Of a stretch of DNA of 64,000 bases, positions 27,568 to 37,118 are shown piece after piece (position 1 is the stretch's first letter; each line of letters begins with the position of its first letter). Under the pieces are notes generated by a model, which worked only from the letters and a program-made list of their open reading frames with translations, did no database searches and was not told the origin of the DNA. This DNA is from Acidiluteibacter ferrifornacis (lineage in GTDB: Bacteria > Bacteroidota > Bacteroidia > Flavobacteriales_E > Vicingaceae): assembly GCF_009909615.1 (NCBI RefSeq), contig NZ_WWNE01000003.1:433248-497247 (forward strand), read 5' to 3'. Both the position numbers and the translations under genes were made by a program.

Positions 27568-28221
27568 CTATTTTAAAATGGTCATTCGAATTATTCTCAC
27601 ATCTTGCTTGGGCCTGTCTCTGCGATCAGTTTCTACCTGAGCGATCTTATCCACTACATCCAAACCTGCAATTACTTCCCCAAAGATAGTATAAGCTCCA
27701 TCTAAATGAGGGGTTCCTCCTACGGTTTCATATACTTTTTTTTGAGCTTCCGTATACGGCACTTTTTTATCTTTGTTAGCTTTATCCAAATAAGCTCGAG
27801 GATAAATACTTCCTTGAACAATATAAAACTGAGATCCACTACTTCTTCTACTTGCATTTGTATTATCAGGCTGCCTTGCGGCGGCCAAAGCTCCTTTTTT
27901 ATGAATAAATTGCTCGTTGATCTCAGCCGGTAGCGTATAACCAGGACCTCCATCTGAAAAGACCTTATTAGATGAGGCTGTTCTGGACTCAGGGTCTCCT
28001 CCTTGTATCATAAAGTTTTTAATCACTCGATGAAAGATTGTACTATCATAATATGATCGTGCGACTAAACTTAGAAAATTTTGTTTATGGCCTGGAGTTT
28101 CATCATATAATTTTACTGTAATATTGCCAGCAGTAGTTTCAATAAGCACTTTATTCTGTGCTGAAAGCGAAACAATTGCACTACTTAAGCTGATGAAAAG
28201 TAAAAATAAGGCTTTAAACAA
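27568..28221 (-). CDS. Secreted cyclophilin-type peptidyl-prolyl isomerase
   Basis: Cyclophilin domain with signal peptide, so a periplasmic folding helper. Core motifs: FLSLVARSYYDSTIFHRVIKNFMIQGGDP, ALAAARQPDNTNASRRSSGSQFYI, and HLDGAYTIFGEVIAG. No ATG fits; TTG at 28221 gives 218 residues with a clean signal peptide (MFKALFLLFISLSSAIVSLSAQ) and a leader behind the promoter-like site, while TTG at 28257 gives 229 residues but almost no leader. I prefer 28221. pheS follows after 4 bp. Confidence 0.88.
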   Translation of the reverse strand: MFKALFLLFISLSSAIVSLSAQNKVLIETTAGNITVKLYDETPGHKQNFLSLVARSYYDSTIFHRVIKNFMIQGGDPESRTASSNKVFSDGGPGYTLPAEINEQFIHKKGALAAARQPDNTNASRRSSGSQFYIVQGSIYPRAYLDKANKDKKVPYTEAQKKVYETVGGTPHLDGAYTIFGEVIAGLDVVDKIAQVETDRRDRPKQDVRIIRMTILK

Positions 28222-28233
28222 TTGTGATATCTT

Positions 28234-28276
28234 TATATTTGTGAATAATATTACCAAAAAACAATGAACAAAGTTA
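28234..28276. promoter_or_regulatory. Overlapping divergent -7 elements (PPIase and lipoprotein)
   Basis: TATATTTG on the plus strand (28234-28241) reads towards the lipoprotein at 28264; TAACTTTG on the minus strand (28276 to 28269) reads towards the PPIase. Each -7 lies on the far side of the other, so the two transcripts would overlap. -33 elements are not evident. Confidence 0.38.
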
Positions 28277-28647
28277 TAAAAAATATATTCGGAGCTCTTC
28301 TTATTTCCTTAGTAATTGTGGGTTGCAAAAAAGAAGTTGAACCGGAACTTATTCTTACCGTTGAAGATGAATTTGGAGGTCCTTTAAAAGGAATCAAAGT
28401 GGCCATTTTTGCCAATGAGCTTGACCCCCTTTCAGTGTCATTTGGAATATTAGATTCTGGCATTACTGATGCCTCAGGCAAATACAGAAAAAAGTTTCCA
28501 AATACAGTTGTTTTGGACGTAGCAGCTTATGTAACGAATAAGGATGGCGACACAACTCGATTTGCCAAGGAAACTTTTAAAATTGAAGAAAAACGTCAAC
28601 GAAGCAAAGAAAACTATGTTCGTCGTACCATCTACTTACCGCGCTAA
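28264..28647 (+). CDS. Small lipoprotein with Ig-like/CarboxypepD-type fold
   Basis: 127 residues. Lipobox IVGC with Cys21. The mature part VEDEFGGPLKGIKVAIFAN...SGITDASGKYRKKFPN reads like a carboxypeptidase-regulatory-like beta-sandwich domain, followed by a basic C-terminal tail (EEKRQRSKENYVRRTIYLPR). Function unknown; a surface or periplasmic role is likely. Its 3' end overlaps the convergent gene by 12 bp. Confidence 0.72.
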   Translation: MNKVIKNIFGALLISLVIVGCKKEVEPELILTVEDEFGGPLKGIKVAIFANELDPLSVSFGILDSGITDASGKYRKKFPNTVVLDVAAYVTNKDGDTTRFAKETFKIEEKRQRSKENYVRRTIYLPR

Positions 28648-28980
28648 TTTATTTTCTTCAAAATATTCTACAATAGCTTGCTTCATCAACTGCGTTTGTT
28701 GACTGGATTTTAAATATGGTAATTTATTGGTAGCCTTCCAATGTGGCCACTCATCTTTATCTATTCCTTCAAATTCATAATATCCAAAACGACTCAGTAA
28801 AGTGCATACTGCTACATGTATCACGTCTAGCTTTTGGTCTTTAGTGAATTTTTTTGGCCCATGACCTAACTCTTGAACACCAATTAAGAACAATAGACTT
28901 TGCATATCAACCCCTTCTCCGAAGCGCTTTTCAACAATTTCTACAACCTCTTTCCACTTTTTTTCAAACTCCATATCCAT
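28636..28980 (-). CDS. Conserved hypothetical protein
   Basis: 114-residue cytoplasmic protein, not recognised. No signal or membrane segment; mostly helical, with MQSLLFLIGVQELGHGPKKFTKDQKLDVIHVAVCTLLSRFGYYEF in the centre and a Lys/Gln-rich end. Good coding character and a divergent start to cvpA 37 bp away support a real gene. It overlaps the preceding convergent lipoprotein gene by 12 bp. Confidence 0.68.
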   Translation of the reverse strand: MDMEFEKKWKEVVEIVEKRFGEGVDMQSLLFLIGVQELGHGPKKFTKDQKLDVIHVAVCTLLSRFGYYEFEGIDKDEWPHWKATNKLPYLKSSQQTQLMKQAIVEYFEENKLAR

Positions 28981-29017
28981 AGTTTTGCAAAATTAATTAA
29001 TAGTTTAGCATTTCGTT

Positions 29018-29557
29018 ATGAATTATCTAGATATTGTTATTTGCATCCCATTAGCATGGGCTTTATATAAAGGATTTCGAAAAGGTCTTATTTTAGAAAT
29101 AGCTGCATTGGTTTCGCTGGTAATTGGAATTATGATGGCCTATAAATTTTCTGATTATACCAGTAATTTATTGATTCAATACTTTGAGATACAAACTAAA
29201 GCATTACCATTAATATCTTTCATATTGACCTTCTTGGTGGTCGTAATTGGTATTCACTTTCTGGCAAAAACCTTAGAAAGAATCATCAAGCTTGCCGCTT
29301 TAGGTCTAGTAAATCGACTAGCAGGTGCATTGTTTTCTTTTTTAAAAATCGGATTGATTATAAGCACATTGCTATATGTGGGAAGCTTGTTTGACCAATC
29401 ATTCCAGTTTATTCCTCAAGACATAAAAAAAGAATCTTTGGTTTATGAACCGATTATCTCAGCTCCACCAAAGATTCTTCCTATGCTAAAAAACCTCGAA
29501 ATCGATCAAGCGTTTCCAGCTATTTTATCTTCTGATTCTACTCTTGTATTGCCTTAA
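29018..29557 (+). CDS. CvpA family membrane protein
   Basis: 179 residues with four hydrophobic helices (about 4-22, 28-45, 62-84, 100-120), beginning [25 protein letters not shown], the CvpA family N-terminus. In other bacteria CvpA is needed for colicin V export and envelope stress tolerance; its mechanism is open. The C-terminus has a [10 protein letters not shown] motif. The last 20 bp overlap the 3' end of pgk on the other strand. Confidence 0.87.
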   Translation: MNYLDIVICIPLAWALYKGFRKGLILEIAALVSLVIGIMMAYKFSDYTSNLLIQYFEIQTKALPLISFILTFLVVVIGIHFLAKTLERIIKLAALGLVNRLAGALFSFLKIGLIISTLLYVGSLFDQSFQFIPQDIKKESLVYEPIISAPPKILPMLKNLEIDQAFPAILSSDSTLVLP

Positions 29558-30728
29558 TTCCTGGCAGCACTTTTCCTTCTAAATATTCTAATAATGCTCC
29601 ACCTCCTGTTGAGATATAGCTCACTTGTTGATTAAATCCAAATTGGTTAACAGCAGCTGCAGAATCTCCACCACCAATTAAAGAAAAAGCACCATTTTTT
29701 GTAGCCTCTGCAACTGCCATAGCTATTCCTTTGGTTCCTCTTTCAAAATTCGACATTTCAAAAACACCCATTGGGCCATTCCAAATAATGACTTTAGAGC
29801 GCTTAATGATATCTGAAAAATCCTCAATTGCTTTTGGTCCAATATCTAACCCCATAAATCCATCTCGAATCTCCATATTATCAGAAATACCACGTTCTGC
29901 AGTATTTGAAAATGCCTTTGATATTGCAGAATCAACAGGAAGCTGCACGTTAACTTTCTTTTCTGCTGCTAATTTTAAAATTGTTTGTGCTAAATTTAAT
30001 TTGTCATCCTCCACAAGTGAATCGCCAACTTGACCACCTAGTGCTTTAAAAAAAGTATAAGCCATACCTCCTCCAATGATTAAGTTGTCCACACGATCCA
30101 ACAACTTCTCAATTAATAAAATCTTATCAGAAACCTTCGCTCCCCCCATTATAGCTGTGATTGGATGATTATCTGAAGAAAAAGCCTTATCAACAGCCTC
30201 TAACTCTTGTTCGATAACGAAACCAAACATTTTATCGTTGGGAAAAAATTGAGCTACTATCGCTGTAGAAGCATGTGCTCTGTGGGCCGTACCAAAGGCA
30301 TCATTAACGTACACTTCTCCTAATTGAGCTAGCTCTCTGGAAAAATCGATATCTCCATTAGTTTCTTCTGAATGAAACCTAAGATTTTCTAACAATACCA
30401 CTTCTCCCTTTTGTGCAGCGGCTACTACTTTTTTTGCCTCCTCACCGACACAGTTTTTAGCAAAAGTCACAGGAAGCCCTAACTTTTCAGAAAGACCATT
30501 TACAATATGCTTCAAACTATACTTATCGTCATAAGCTCCCTTCGGTCGACCTAAGTGAGACATCAAAATTGGCGTTCCTCCGTTTTTGACAATATGTTGA
30601 ATAGTTGGCACTGCTGCGTCTATACGTGTATAATCTGTTATATTAAAATCTCCATCTAGTGGAACATTAAAATCAACTCTAACCAATACTTTTTTACCTT
30701 CAAAATTGTAATTCCTTAGTGTATTCAT
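29538..30728 (-). CDS. pgk: Phosphoglycerate kinase
   Basis: Glycolytic ATP-forming enzyme, 396 residues. Landmarks: [43 protein letters not shown] with the hinge [11 protein letters not shown], and the nucleotide site [12 protein letters not shown] with [13 protein letters not shown]. Convergent overlap with cvpA at the 3' end. A TACTTTTG -7 match (30772 to 30765) lies 37 bp upstream. Confidence 0.97.
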   Translation of the reverse strand: MNTLRNYNFEGKKVLVRVDFNVPLDGDFNITDYTRIDAAVPTIQHIVKNGGTPILMSHLGRPKGAYDDKYSLKHIVNGLSEKLGLPVTFAKNCVGEEAKKVVAAAQKGEVVLLENLRFHSEETNGDIDFSRELAQLGEVYVNDAFGTAHRAHASTAIVAQFFPNDKMFGFVIEQELEAVDKAFSSDNHPITAIMGGAKVSDKILLIEKLLDRVDNLIIGGGMAYTFFKALGGQVGDSLVEDDKLNLAQTILKLAAEKKVNVQLPVDSAISKAFSNTAERGISDNMEIRDGFMGLDIGPKAIEDFSDIIKRSKVIIWNGPMGVFEMSNFERGTKGIAMAVAEATKNGAFSLIGGGDSAAAVNQFGFNQQVSYISTGGGALLEYLEGKVLPGIKAIQE

Positions 30729-30764
30729 CTTGTTATCAAAATTTGAGTTCGCTAATTAGTAATA

Positions 30765-30843
30765 CAAAAGTAACTTTTCAAAATAAATGTGGCTAGTTTT
30801 TATTTCGTCAATCGAGAATTGCCCGTTTCTATCAGTATTTTTG
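30765..30843. promoter_or_regulatory. Divergent -7 elements for pgk and holB
   Basis: TACTTTTG on the minus strand (30772 to 30765) upstream of pgk and TATTTTTG on the plus strand (30836-30843) 19 bp before holB, both matching TAnnTTTG; -33 elements unclear. Confidence 0.35.
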
Positions 30844-30862
30844 AGCTAGAATAAACGAAAAG

Positions 30863-32011
30863 ATGCGATTTAAAGATATTATTGGTCAAGAAGAAATAAA
30901 GTCACGCCTTATACAAACTGTGAAGGACGGCAGAATTAGTCATGCTCAATTATTTACAGGTAGTGAAGGGTCAGGAAATTTGGCAATGGCCATAGCTTAC
31001 GGGCAATATATTAATTGTCTTAACCCGACTGATGAGGATAGTTGCGGAGCATGCAGCTCTTGTGCGAAATATGAAAAACTAGTACATCCTGATTTAACTT
31101 TTGCTTTCCCTGTCGCTACTTCCTCAAAGGCTCCCAAAAAGCCAGTTAGTAATCACTACATTACCGAATGGAGGGAAGCAGTATTGCAAAACCCTTATTT
31201 AGAATATGATGAATGGATTTCTAAGATAGAAATAGAAAATAAAATAGCTGCGATATCGGTGAATGAAAGTTCTGAAATTCTAAAATCAGTTGTATACAAG
31301 CGCTTTGAAGCCAAATATAAAGTTGTAATTGTGTGGCATGCAGAAAAAATGAATACCGAAGCATCTAATCGACTTTTAAAGTTTATTGAGGAACCAGAAC
31401 CTAACACTTTAATTATTCTAATTTCTACAGATGCAGAAGCCATCATTAGAACTATTCTTTCAAGAACTCAACACACCAAGTTCAATCAAATCGATTTAAA
31501 AAGCTTATCCAACTATCTACAAGAAAAAAAGAACCTTGACTCTGAGAAAGCGATGCAAATTGCAGCTTTTAGTGATGGCGATTTTAATTCTGCGATGCGG
31601 TTAATTGACATGGAAGGCAAAGAGACCTTCTTCTTTGAGACCTTTAAAAATTGGATGCGAATGTGTTTTGCCGGTAAATTACCTCCTTTATTGGACTGGA
31701 TAGAAGAAATATCAGCTAAATCAGTTGGAAGAGAACAGCAAAAGAATTTTTTAACGTACACCTTAAGACTACTGAGGGAAAGTATTATTTCTAATTATGC
31801 TGATGATAACCTTTTAAGACTAAGTAGTGGAGAAAAGGCATTTCTAAACAAGTTTGCTCCTTTTGTACACACCGGTAATATATTAGAATTGAACGATTTG
31901 TTTAACGAAGCCTATTACCATATTGAAAGAAATGCCAACCCAAAGCTGGTCTTTTTTAACCTTTCTACAAGAGTGACCAAACTATTAAGAACCAAAAATG
32001 TAAATTTGTAA
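30863..32011 (+). CDS. holB: DNA polymerase III delta-prime subunit
   Basis: Clamp-loader subunit, 382 residues. N-terminal AAA fold with FKDIIGQEEIKSRL and HAQLFTGSEGSGNLAMA, in which the P-loop lysine is replaced, as usual for delta-prime, which does not hydrolyse ATP. Four cysteines (NCLNPTDEDSCGACSSCAKY) fit the zinc module. The clamp-loader sequence EKMNTEASNRLLKFIEEPEP and SRTQH follow. It starts the holB-ricT-gldH-PBP1A run. Confidence 0.9.
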   Translation: MRFKDIIGQEEIKSRLIQTVKDGRISHAQLFTGSEGSGNLAMAIAYGQYINCLNPTDEDSCGACSSCAKYEKLVHPDLTFAFPVATSSKAPKKPVSNHYITEWREAVLQNPYLEYDEWISKIEIENKIAAISVNESSEILKSVVYKRFEAKYKVVIVWHAEKMNTEASNRLLKFIEEPEPNTLIILISTDAEAIIRTILSRTQHTKFNQIDLKSLSNYLQEKKNLDSEKAMQIAAFSDGDFNSAMRLIDMEGKETFFFETFKNWMRMCFAGKLPPLLDWIEEISAKSVGREQQKNFLTYTLRLLRESIISNYADDNLLRLSSGEKAFLNKFAPFVHTGNILELNDLFNEAYYHIERNANPKLVFFNLSTRVTKLLRTKNVNL

Positions 32012-32070
32012 GATTGTAATAATTATTCGACCCTTTTTAAAAGGGCACTAGATATAAATATAGAAGAGAT

Positions 32071-33450
32071 ATGGGATGTGGAAGTTGTTCTACTGGTGGA
32101 GATGGAACTCCTAGGGGATGTAAAAATAATGGAACTTGTAGTTCTGGAGGTTGTAATAAATTAAATGTATTCAACTGGTTGGGAAACATGGAATTGCCCA
32201 ACAATCAACAACCATTTGATATGGTTGAAGTTCGATTTAAAAACGGTCGAAAAGAGTTTTATAAAAACCATGAAAACCTAACCTTATACGTTGGTGATAT
32301 AGTTGCTGTTGAGGCCTCACCTGGTCATGACATCGGAATGGTTTCCTTAGCTGGAGAACTGGTTAGGGTTCAAATGCAGAAAAAGAAAAACTTCGGAAAG
32401 ACGGATGAAGTAAAAAAAATATACCGAAAAGCTAAAGAATCTGATATAGAAAAATGGAAAGAAGGGCAAGAACGCGAAGAAGCAGCTAAACCAATTTCTA
32501 GAAGAATCGCTATTGAATTAGGGCTCTCAATGAAAATTAGTGACATTGAGTACCAAGGAGATTTGTCAAAAGCTGTATTTTACTATACCGCAGAAGAAAG
32601 AGTTGACTTTAGAGAATTGATTAAACGTTTAGCTGATGCCTTTAAAATTAGAATTGAAATGCGCCAAATAGGCATGCGTCAAGAAGCAGGCAGATTGGGT
32701 GGAATTGGTTCTTGTGGAAGGGAGTTATGCTGCTCAACTTGGTTAACTGATTTTAGGTCTGTATCCACTTCAGCTGCTCGTTATCAACAACTTTCACTAA
32801 ACCCCATGAAGCTCGCGGGTCAATGTGGTAAATTGAAATGCTGCTTGAACTTTGAACTAGATGCCTACATGGATGAATTGAAAGGATTTCCAGACACCAA
32901 GAAAAAGCTTAAGACAGCTAAAGGAGATGCTTTCTATCAAAAAATGGACATCTTTGGTAATAAAATGTGGTACTCCTATTTTGATGAACCAGGAAAATTC
33001 ATTGAATTATCTTTGGACAGAGTTCAAGAAATAATGGCAATGAATGAAAAAGGAGCGACTCCGACTGAATTAGTTGACCTTGAGAACATTGTCATCGAAA
33101 TTGCAGAGCCGGACTACGCTAACGTAGTTGGTCAGGATGATTTAACTCGTTTTGATCGTCAGAAGAAAGCTAAGAAAAAACGAAAGAAAAAACCGAGACC
33201 TGCTAACCAAGCGAATGCTTCTACCGAAGGAAGTCCTGTGCCAAATAAACCAGCAAAACCAAGAGGGCCAAGACCTCCTCGAAATAAACAACAAGGAAAC
33301 AAACCTAGAGGTAATAATCAAGGAGCCGAAAATAAGACTCAAAATAATAATGCTACCCCTAGCAAAGAGAATAATACGGGAGCGGAAGGTAAACCAAAAA
33401 AGAAAAAACCATTCCGACCAAAACGTAAACCGAGACCAAACAATGATTAA
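32071..33450 (+). CDS. ricT: RicT (YaaT)/PSP1-domain protein with long basic tail
   Basis: 459 residues. The N-terminus carries Cys motifs (GCGSCSTGGDGTPRGC, CSSGGCNKLN). The PSP1 domain is followed by GGIGSCGRELCCSTWL and GQCGKLKCCLNFE, cysteines that bind Fe-S clusters in the Bacillus Ric complex, where RicT works with RNase Y in mRNA maturation. From about residue 365 the protein is a low-complexity Lys/Arg/Pro/Asn tail, perhaps RNA- or membrane-surface binding (inference). Its stop is immediately followed by the ATG of gldH. In Bacteroidota this neighbour order is regular, but the link with gliding is not explained. Confidence 0.88.
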   Translation: MGCGSCSTGGDGTPRGCKNNGTCSSGGCNKLNVFNWLGNMELPNNQQPFDMVEVRFKNGRKEFYKNHENLTLYVGDIVAVEASPGHDIGMVSLAGELVRVQMQKKKNFGKTDEVKKIYRKAKESDIEKWKEGQEREEAAKPISRRIAIELGLSMKISDIEYQGDLSKAVFYYTAEERVDFRELIKRLADAFKIRIEMRQIGMRQEAGRLGGIGSCGRELCCSTWLTDFRSVSTSAARYQQLSLNPMKLAGQCGKLKCCLNFELDAYMDELKGFPDTKKKLKTAKGDAFYQKMDIFGNKMWYSYFDEPGKFIELSLDRVQEIMAMNEKGATPTELVDLENIVIEIAEPDYANVVGQDDLTRFDRQKKAKKKRKKKPRPANQANASTEGSPVPNKPAKPRGPRPPRNKQQGNKPRGNNQGAENKTQNNNATPSKENNTGAEGKPKKKKPFRPKRKPRPNND

Positions 33451-33924
33451 ATGAGACAATTAACACTTTTTATTTTAGTCACTTCGGTCATGGTTTCTTT
33501 GTATTCTTGTGATGCTAATCGTGTATTTGAAAAGAATTTAGCATTAGAAAATGCCAGTTGGGACAGGATGCAGGTCGCTCGTTTTGATGTAGAAATTACA
33601 GATACATTATCATATTATAATTTATTTGTAAACATTAGGAATTCAGGGCAGTACCCATATAGAAATATTTATTTATTTACTCAAATAAAAAGTCCAACGG
33701 GACAATTTGCTAGAGATACTGCAGAATTCGTTTTGGCAGATCCTAAAGGAAATTGGTATGGAAAAGGAATTGGTGATTTATGGGAACACCAATTTCCTTA
33801 TAAACAATCCGTGATGTTTCCTCGATCAGGGAAATATATTTTTGAAGTAGAGCAAGCAATGAGAGATAGAGAGCTGAAATATATTACAGATATAGGAATT
33901 CGAGTAGAAAAAGTAGCCCAATAA
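33451..33924 (+). CDS. gldH: Gliding motility lipoprotein GldH
   Basis: 157-residue lipoprotein, lipobox SLYSC with Cys20. The family pattern NIRNSGQYPYRNIYLFTQIKSP...DTAEFVLADPKGNWYGKGIGDL is clear. GldH is required for gliding and T9SS function in Flavobacterium; its mechanism is unknown. It abuts ricT without a spacer and is 13 bp before PBP1A. Confidence 0.92.
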   Translation: MRQLTLFILVTSVMVSLYSCDANRVFEKNLALENASWDRMQVARFDVEITDTLSYYNLFVNIRNSGQYPYRNIYLFTQIKSPTGQFARDTAEFVLADPKGNWYGKGIGDLWEHQFPYKQSVMFPRSGKYIFEVEQAMRDRELKYITDIGIRVEKVAQ

Positions 33925-33937
33925 ATTTCAAACGAAA

Positions 33938-36385
33938 GTGAAGGAAAAGGAAAATAAAAAAAATAAAGGAATCCTATTTTGGATTATTCTTTTTTGGTGT
34001 GTAGTAATCATTCCAATGGGATTATTTACGATGCTTATATATGGGACTGCGCATGAGTGGTTTGGAGAATTGCCTAGTTTTGAAGAATTAGAAAATCCTA
34101 AAAGTAATTTAGCTTCTGAGGTATATACTTCTGATGGAAAAGTTCTGGGTAAATATTTCTATCAGAATAGAACTAATGTTCAATATGAAGAACTTTCAGA
34201 ATTTCTTCCAGTTGCCCTAATAGCAACTGAAGATGAACGCTATAACGAACATTCAGGAATTGATTTTAGATCTTTAGGGAGAGTTTTTATAGGTCTCGTT
34301 ACAGGACAGACAGGTAGCACTGGAGGTGGAAGTACCGTTTCACAACAATTAGCCAAAAACCTTTTTCCTAGAAAAGATTTAACCAAGTTTCAATTGGTGA
34401 TGCGAAAATTCAAAGAGTGGGTAATTGCTGTAAGATTAGAGCGACAATACACTAAGGAAGAAATTGTAGCCATGTATTTCAACACTTTTGACTTTGTCAA
34501 TAATGCAGTAGGAATCAAATCAGCAGCAACAGTATACTTCAACAAAACTCCTCAGGAACTGAACATCACAGAATCTGCTATGCTAGTGGGTATGTTAAAG
34601 AACCCAGCATTATTTAATCCATTGCGATTTTACGATACGACACTTCACCGTAGAAATGTAGTATTGACTCAAATGATTAGAAATGGAGCAATTGACAAAA
34701 TAGCATATGACACACTAAAAACAAAACCATTAGGTGTAGATTTTCAACGAGTAGATCACAAAGAAGGGATAGCACCCTATTTTAGAGAGATCCTAAGGTC
34801 TGATTTGAAAAAGATTTTTTCTGAAATTGATTCAACTACAGGAGAACTAAAGTATCGCAAAGCAAATGGCAAGGGTTATGACATTTATAAAGATGGATTG
34901 AAAATTTACACCACTATTAATTATGAGATGCAAAGCTATGCCGAGTGGGCGATGACTAAATACCTCGGAGAAAAGCTTCAGGCTGACTTTTTTAAAGATT
35001 TACAGCGCAAGAAGAAAAATCCATTTGACTGGAGAGTAACGGATGAAGAAGTTGATCAAATTATGAAATCAGCAATGCGAAGAACAGATCGTTACAATGT
35101 AATGGTAGGAGTACAATGTGCCAATTGTGGAAGAAGAGGAAAATATGTAGAAGAAATCACAGAAAATGGAGTGAACTATTTTGAATGTCAAGCAGATGAC
35201 TGCCACCATAAAAGACGGGTAACTCCAAAAGATTCAATTGATATTATTTTCAATACCCCTGTTCCAATGACTGTTTTTTCATGGAAAGGAGAAATTGACA
35301 CAGTCTTGTCTCCTATGGATAGCATTAGATATTACAAAAGCTTCCTGCAAAGTGGTTTGATGTCAATGGATCCAAATACAGGCCATATAAAAGCATGGGT
35401 TGGTGGTATTAATAGCAAATACTTTGCTTTTGACCACGTAGCACAAAGTAAACGGCAAGTAGGTTCTACTTTTAAACCATTTATGTATGCTGTAGCGATT
35501 GATGAGGGATACTCACCATGCTACGAAGTGCCGAATGTTGCGGTAACCTTTAAGAGAGGAGAATTTGGTTTATTAAAAGATTGGTCGCCTCAAAACAGTG
35601 ACCCAAAAGATGTTGGATACAATGTGACCTTAAAGTATGGTTTAGCAAACTCTATGAATACTGTTTCTTCCTTTTTGATGAAGAAATTTGGTCCAGACCG
35701 GGTAGTAAAAATGGCCAGAAATTTAGGAATTAAGAGCCATTTAGACCCTGTTCCTTCTTTGGTTTTAGGAGTCGCTGACCTTTCAGTTTATGAAATGGTG
35801 GGTGCTTTTGGAACTTTTGCGAACAAAGGAATCTATACTGAACCCATCTATATTACTCGAATAGAGGACAAAGATGGCAATGTGATCAAAGAGTTTATTC
35901 CTGAAACGAAAGAAGTAATCAGCGAAGAGACAGCCTACACCATGGTGAATTTGATGGAGGGAGTCACTTCATATAACTACAATAAGGCGAAAGGGAAAAA
36001 GACTGCAGGTACGGGTATTCGTTTACGATTCCAGAGCCACGAATATGGTGGATTTACGGGGCCCATTGCAGGGAAAACCGGTACCACACAGAATAATTCA
36101 GACGGATGGTTCATCGGCATGATGCCCAACCTGGTGACAGGTGTGTGGGTTGGTGCAGAAGATAGGAGTGTGAGGTTCTCAAGAACTGGTGATGGTCAAG
36201 GTGCAAATTCTGCCCTTCCGATTTGGGGATATTACATGAAAAAAGTAATTTCAGACTCTACTTTAAAGGTAAAAAATATAGCCTTTGAAAAACCCGAACA
36301 TCAACTCAGAATAGAGTTAGACTGTGATAAAACGCAAGAAGACAATAATTTTAACGACAACGAAGAACCTAATTTTGGAGGATAA
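33938..36385 (+). CDS. Penicillin-binding protein 1A with a Cys4 insertion
   Basis: 815-residue bifunctional peptidoglycan synthase. One membrane helix (about 14-35), GT51 glycosyltransferase domain with [14 protein letters not shown] (catalytic Glu98) and [14 protein letters not shown], and transpeptidase domain with SxxK Ser510-Lys513 (QVGSTFKPF), SMN, and KTG at 713-715. Between the two domains lies an insertion with Cys394, Cys397, Cys417 and Cys422 (CANCGRRGK...[10 protein letters not shown]), a zinc-ribbon-like pattern that I do not expect in this family. GTG start at 33938. Its stop overlaps the scoA ATG by one base. Confidence 0.93.
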   Translation: MKEKENKKNKGILFWIILFWCVVIIPMGLFTMLIYGTAHEWFGELPSFEELENPKSNLASEVYTSDGKVLGKYFYQNRTNVQYEELSEFLPVALIATEDERYNEHSGIDFRSLGRVFIGLVTGQTGSTGGGSTVSQQLAKNLFPRKDLTKFQLVMRKFKEWVIAVRLERQYTKEEIVAMYFNTFDFVNNAVGIKSAATVYFNKTPQELNITESAMLVGMLKNPALFNPLRFYDTTLHRRNVVLTQMIRNGAIDKIAYDTLKTKPLGVDFQRVDHKEGIAPYFREILRSDLKKIFSEIDSTTGELKYRKANGKGYDIYKDGLKIYTTINYEMQSYAEWAMTKYLGEKLQADFFKDLQRKKKNPFDWRVTDEEVDQIMKSAMRRTDRYNVMVGVQCANCGRRGKYVEEITENGVNYFECQADDCHHKRRVTPKDSIDIIFNTPVPMTVFSWKGEIDTVLSPMDSIRYYKSFLQSGLMSMDPNTGHIKAWVGGINSKYFAFDHVAQSKRQVGSTFKPFMYAVAIDEGYSPCYEVPNVAVTFKRGEFGLLKDWSPQNSDPKDVGYNVTLKYGLANSMNTVSSFLMKKFGPDRVVKMARNLGIKSHLDPVPSLVLGVADLSVYEMVGAFGTFANKGIYTEPIYITRIEDKDGNVIKEFIPETKEVISEETAYTMVNLMEGVTSYNYNKAKGKKTAGTGIRLRFQSHEYGGFTGPIAGKTGTTQNNSDGWFIGMMPNLVTGVWVGAEDRSVRFSRTGDGQGANSALPIWGYYMKKVISDSTLKVKNIAFEKPEHQLRIELDCDKTQEDNNFNDNEEPNFGG

Positions 36386-37077
36386 TGAAAAAGGTAGTTG
36401 CAAATGCTGAAGAAGCGATAAAAGGAATTGAAAGTGGTATGACTCTTATGTTGGGAGGTTTTGGACTTTGTGGCATTCCTGAAAAATGTATTGAGGCTTT
36501 ATCAAAAAGTAAAATCACAAATTTAACATGCATCTCAAACAATGCTGGAGTAGATGATTTTGGCTTAGGATTTTTATTGAAAAATAAGCAAATCAAAAAA
36601 ATGATTTCTTCCTACGTGGGAGAAAATGATGAATTTGAGCGCCAAATGTTAAGTGGAGAGTTAGAAGTGGAATTAACCCCACAAGGCACTTTGGCTGAAA
36701 AATGTAGAGCCGGAGGGGCAGGAATTCCAGCATTTTATACACCAGCAGGGTATGGAACAGAAGTAGCAGAAGGTAAAGAAACCAGAGAATACAACGGTAA
36801 AATGTATATACTAGAAGAAAGTTTAACGGCTGACTTCGCTATTGTTAAAGCCTGGAAAGGCGACACCAAAGGGAATTTAGTATTCAAGGGGACGGCTAGA
36901 AACTTTAATCCAGTAATGGCAACAGCTGGTAAGATTACTATTGCTGAAGTAGAACATTTAGTAGAACCAGGCGAATTGCATCCGAATGAAATTCATACTC
37001 CAGGTATTTTTGTACATCGAATTTTCGAAGGAAAAGATTACGAAAAAAGAATTGAACAACGAACTATATCTAAATAG
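36385..37077 (+). CDS. scoA: 3-oxoacid CoA-transferase subunit A
   Basis: Alpha subunit of a type I CoA-transferase (succinyl-CoA:3-ketoacid), used in acetoacetate or related acid metabolism. 230 residues; the N-terminal [45 protein letters not shown] and the ending [10 protein letters not shown] agree with ScoA. ATG overlaps the PBP1A TAA by one base. Its final codons and TAG lie inside a perfect 40-bp palindrome. scoB is 512 bp downstream, split off by an inserted unit. Confidence 0.93.
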   Translation: MKKVVANAEEAIKGIESGMTLMLGGFGLCGIPEKCIEALSKSKITNLTCISNNAGVDDFGLGFLLKNKQIKKMISSYVGENDEFERQMLSGELEVELTPQGTLAEKCRAGGAGIPAFYTPAGYGTEVAEGKETREYNGKMYILEESLTADFAIVKAWKGDTKGNLVFKGTARNFNPVMATAGKITIAEVEHLVEPGELHPNEIHTPGIFVHRIFEGKDYEKRIEQRTISK

Positions 37078-37102
37078 GCAATATTGCCTATTTAGATATA
37101 GT
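37063..37102. repeat. Perfect 40-bp palindrome over the scoA stop codon
   Basis: Every base from 37063 to 37102 pairs with its mirror partner about 37082.5; the centre is GGCAATATTGCC and the arms read ACTATATCTAAATA / TATTTAGATATAGT. In RNA it would form a long hairpin at the end of scoA. It has no T-run, so it is not a standard terminator; an attachment or target site is possible. Confidence 0.85.
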
Positions 37103-37118
37103 CAATGAACCAATGATT

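Noticed and set aside
32033-32049. CCCTTTTTAAAAGGG hairpin between holB and ricT
   Set aside because: The stem is short and AT-rich with no T-run, so it is too weak to call a terminator.
33142-33459. Open frames on both strands in the ricT 3' end
   Set aside because: They are by-products of the low-complexity Lys/Arg/Asn-rich tail.
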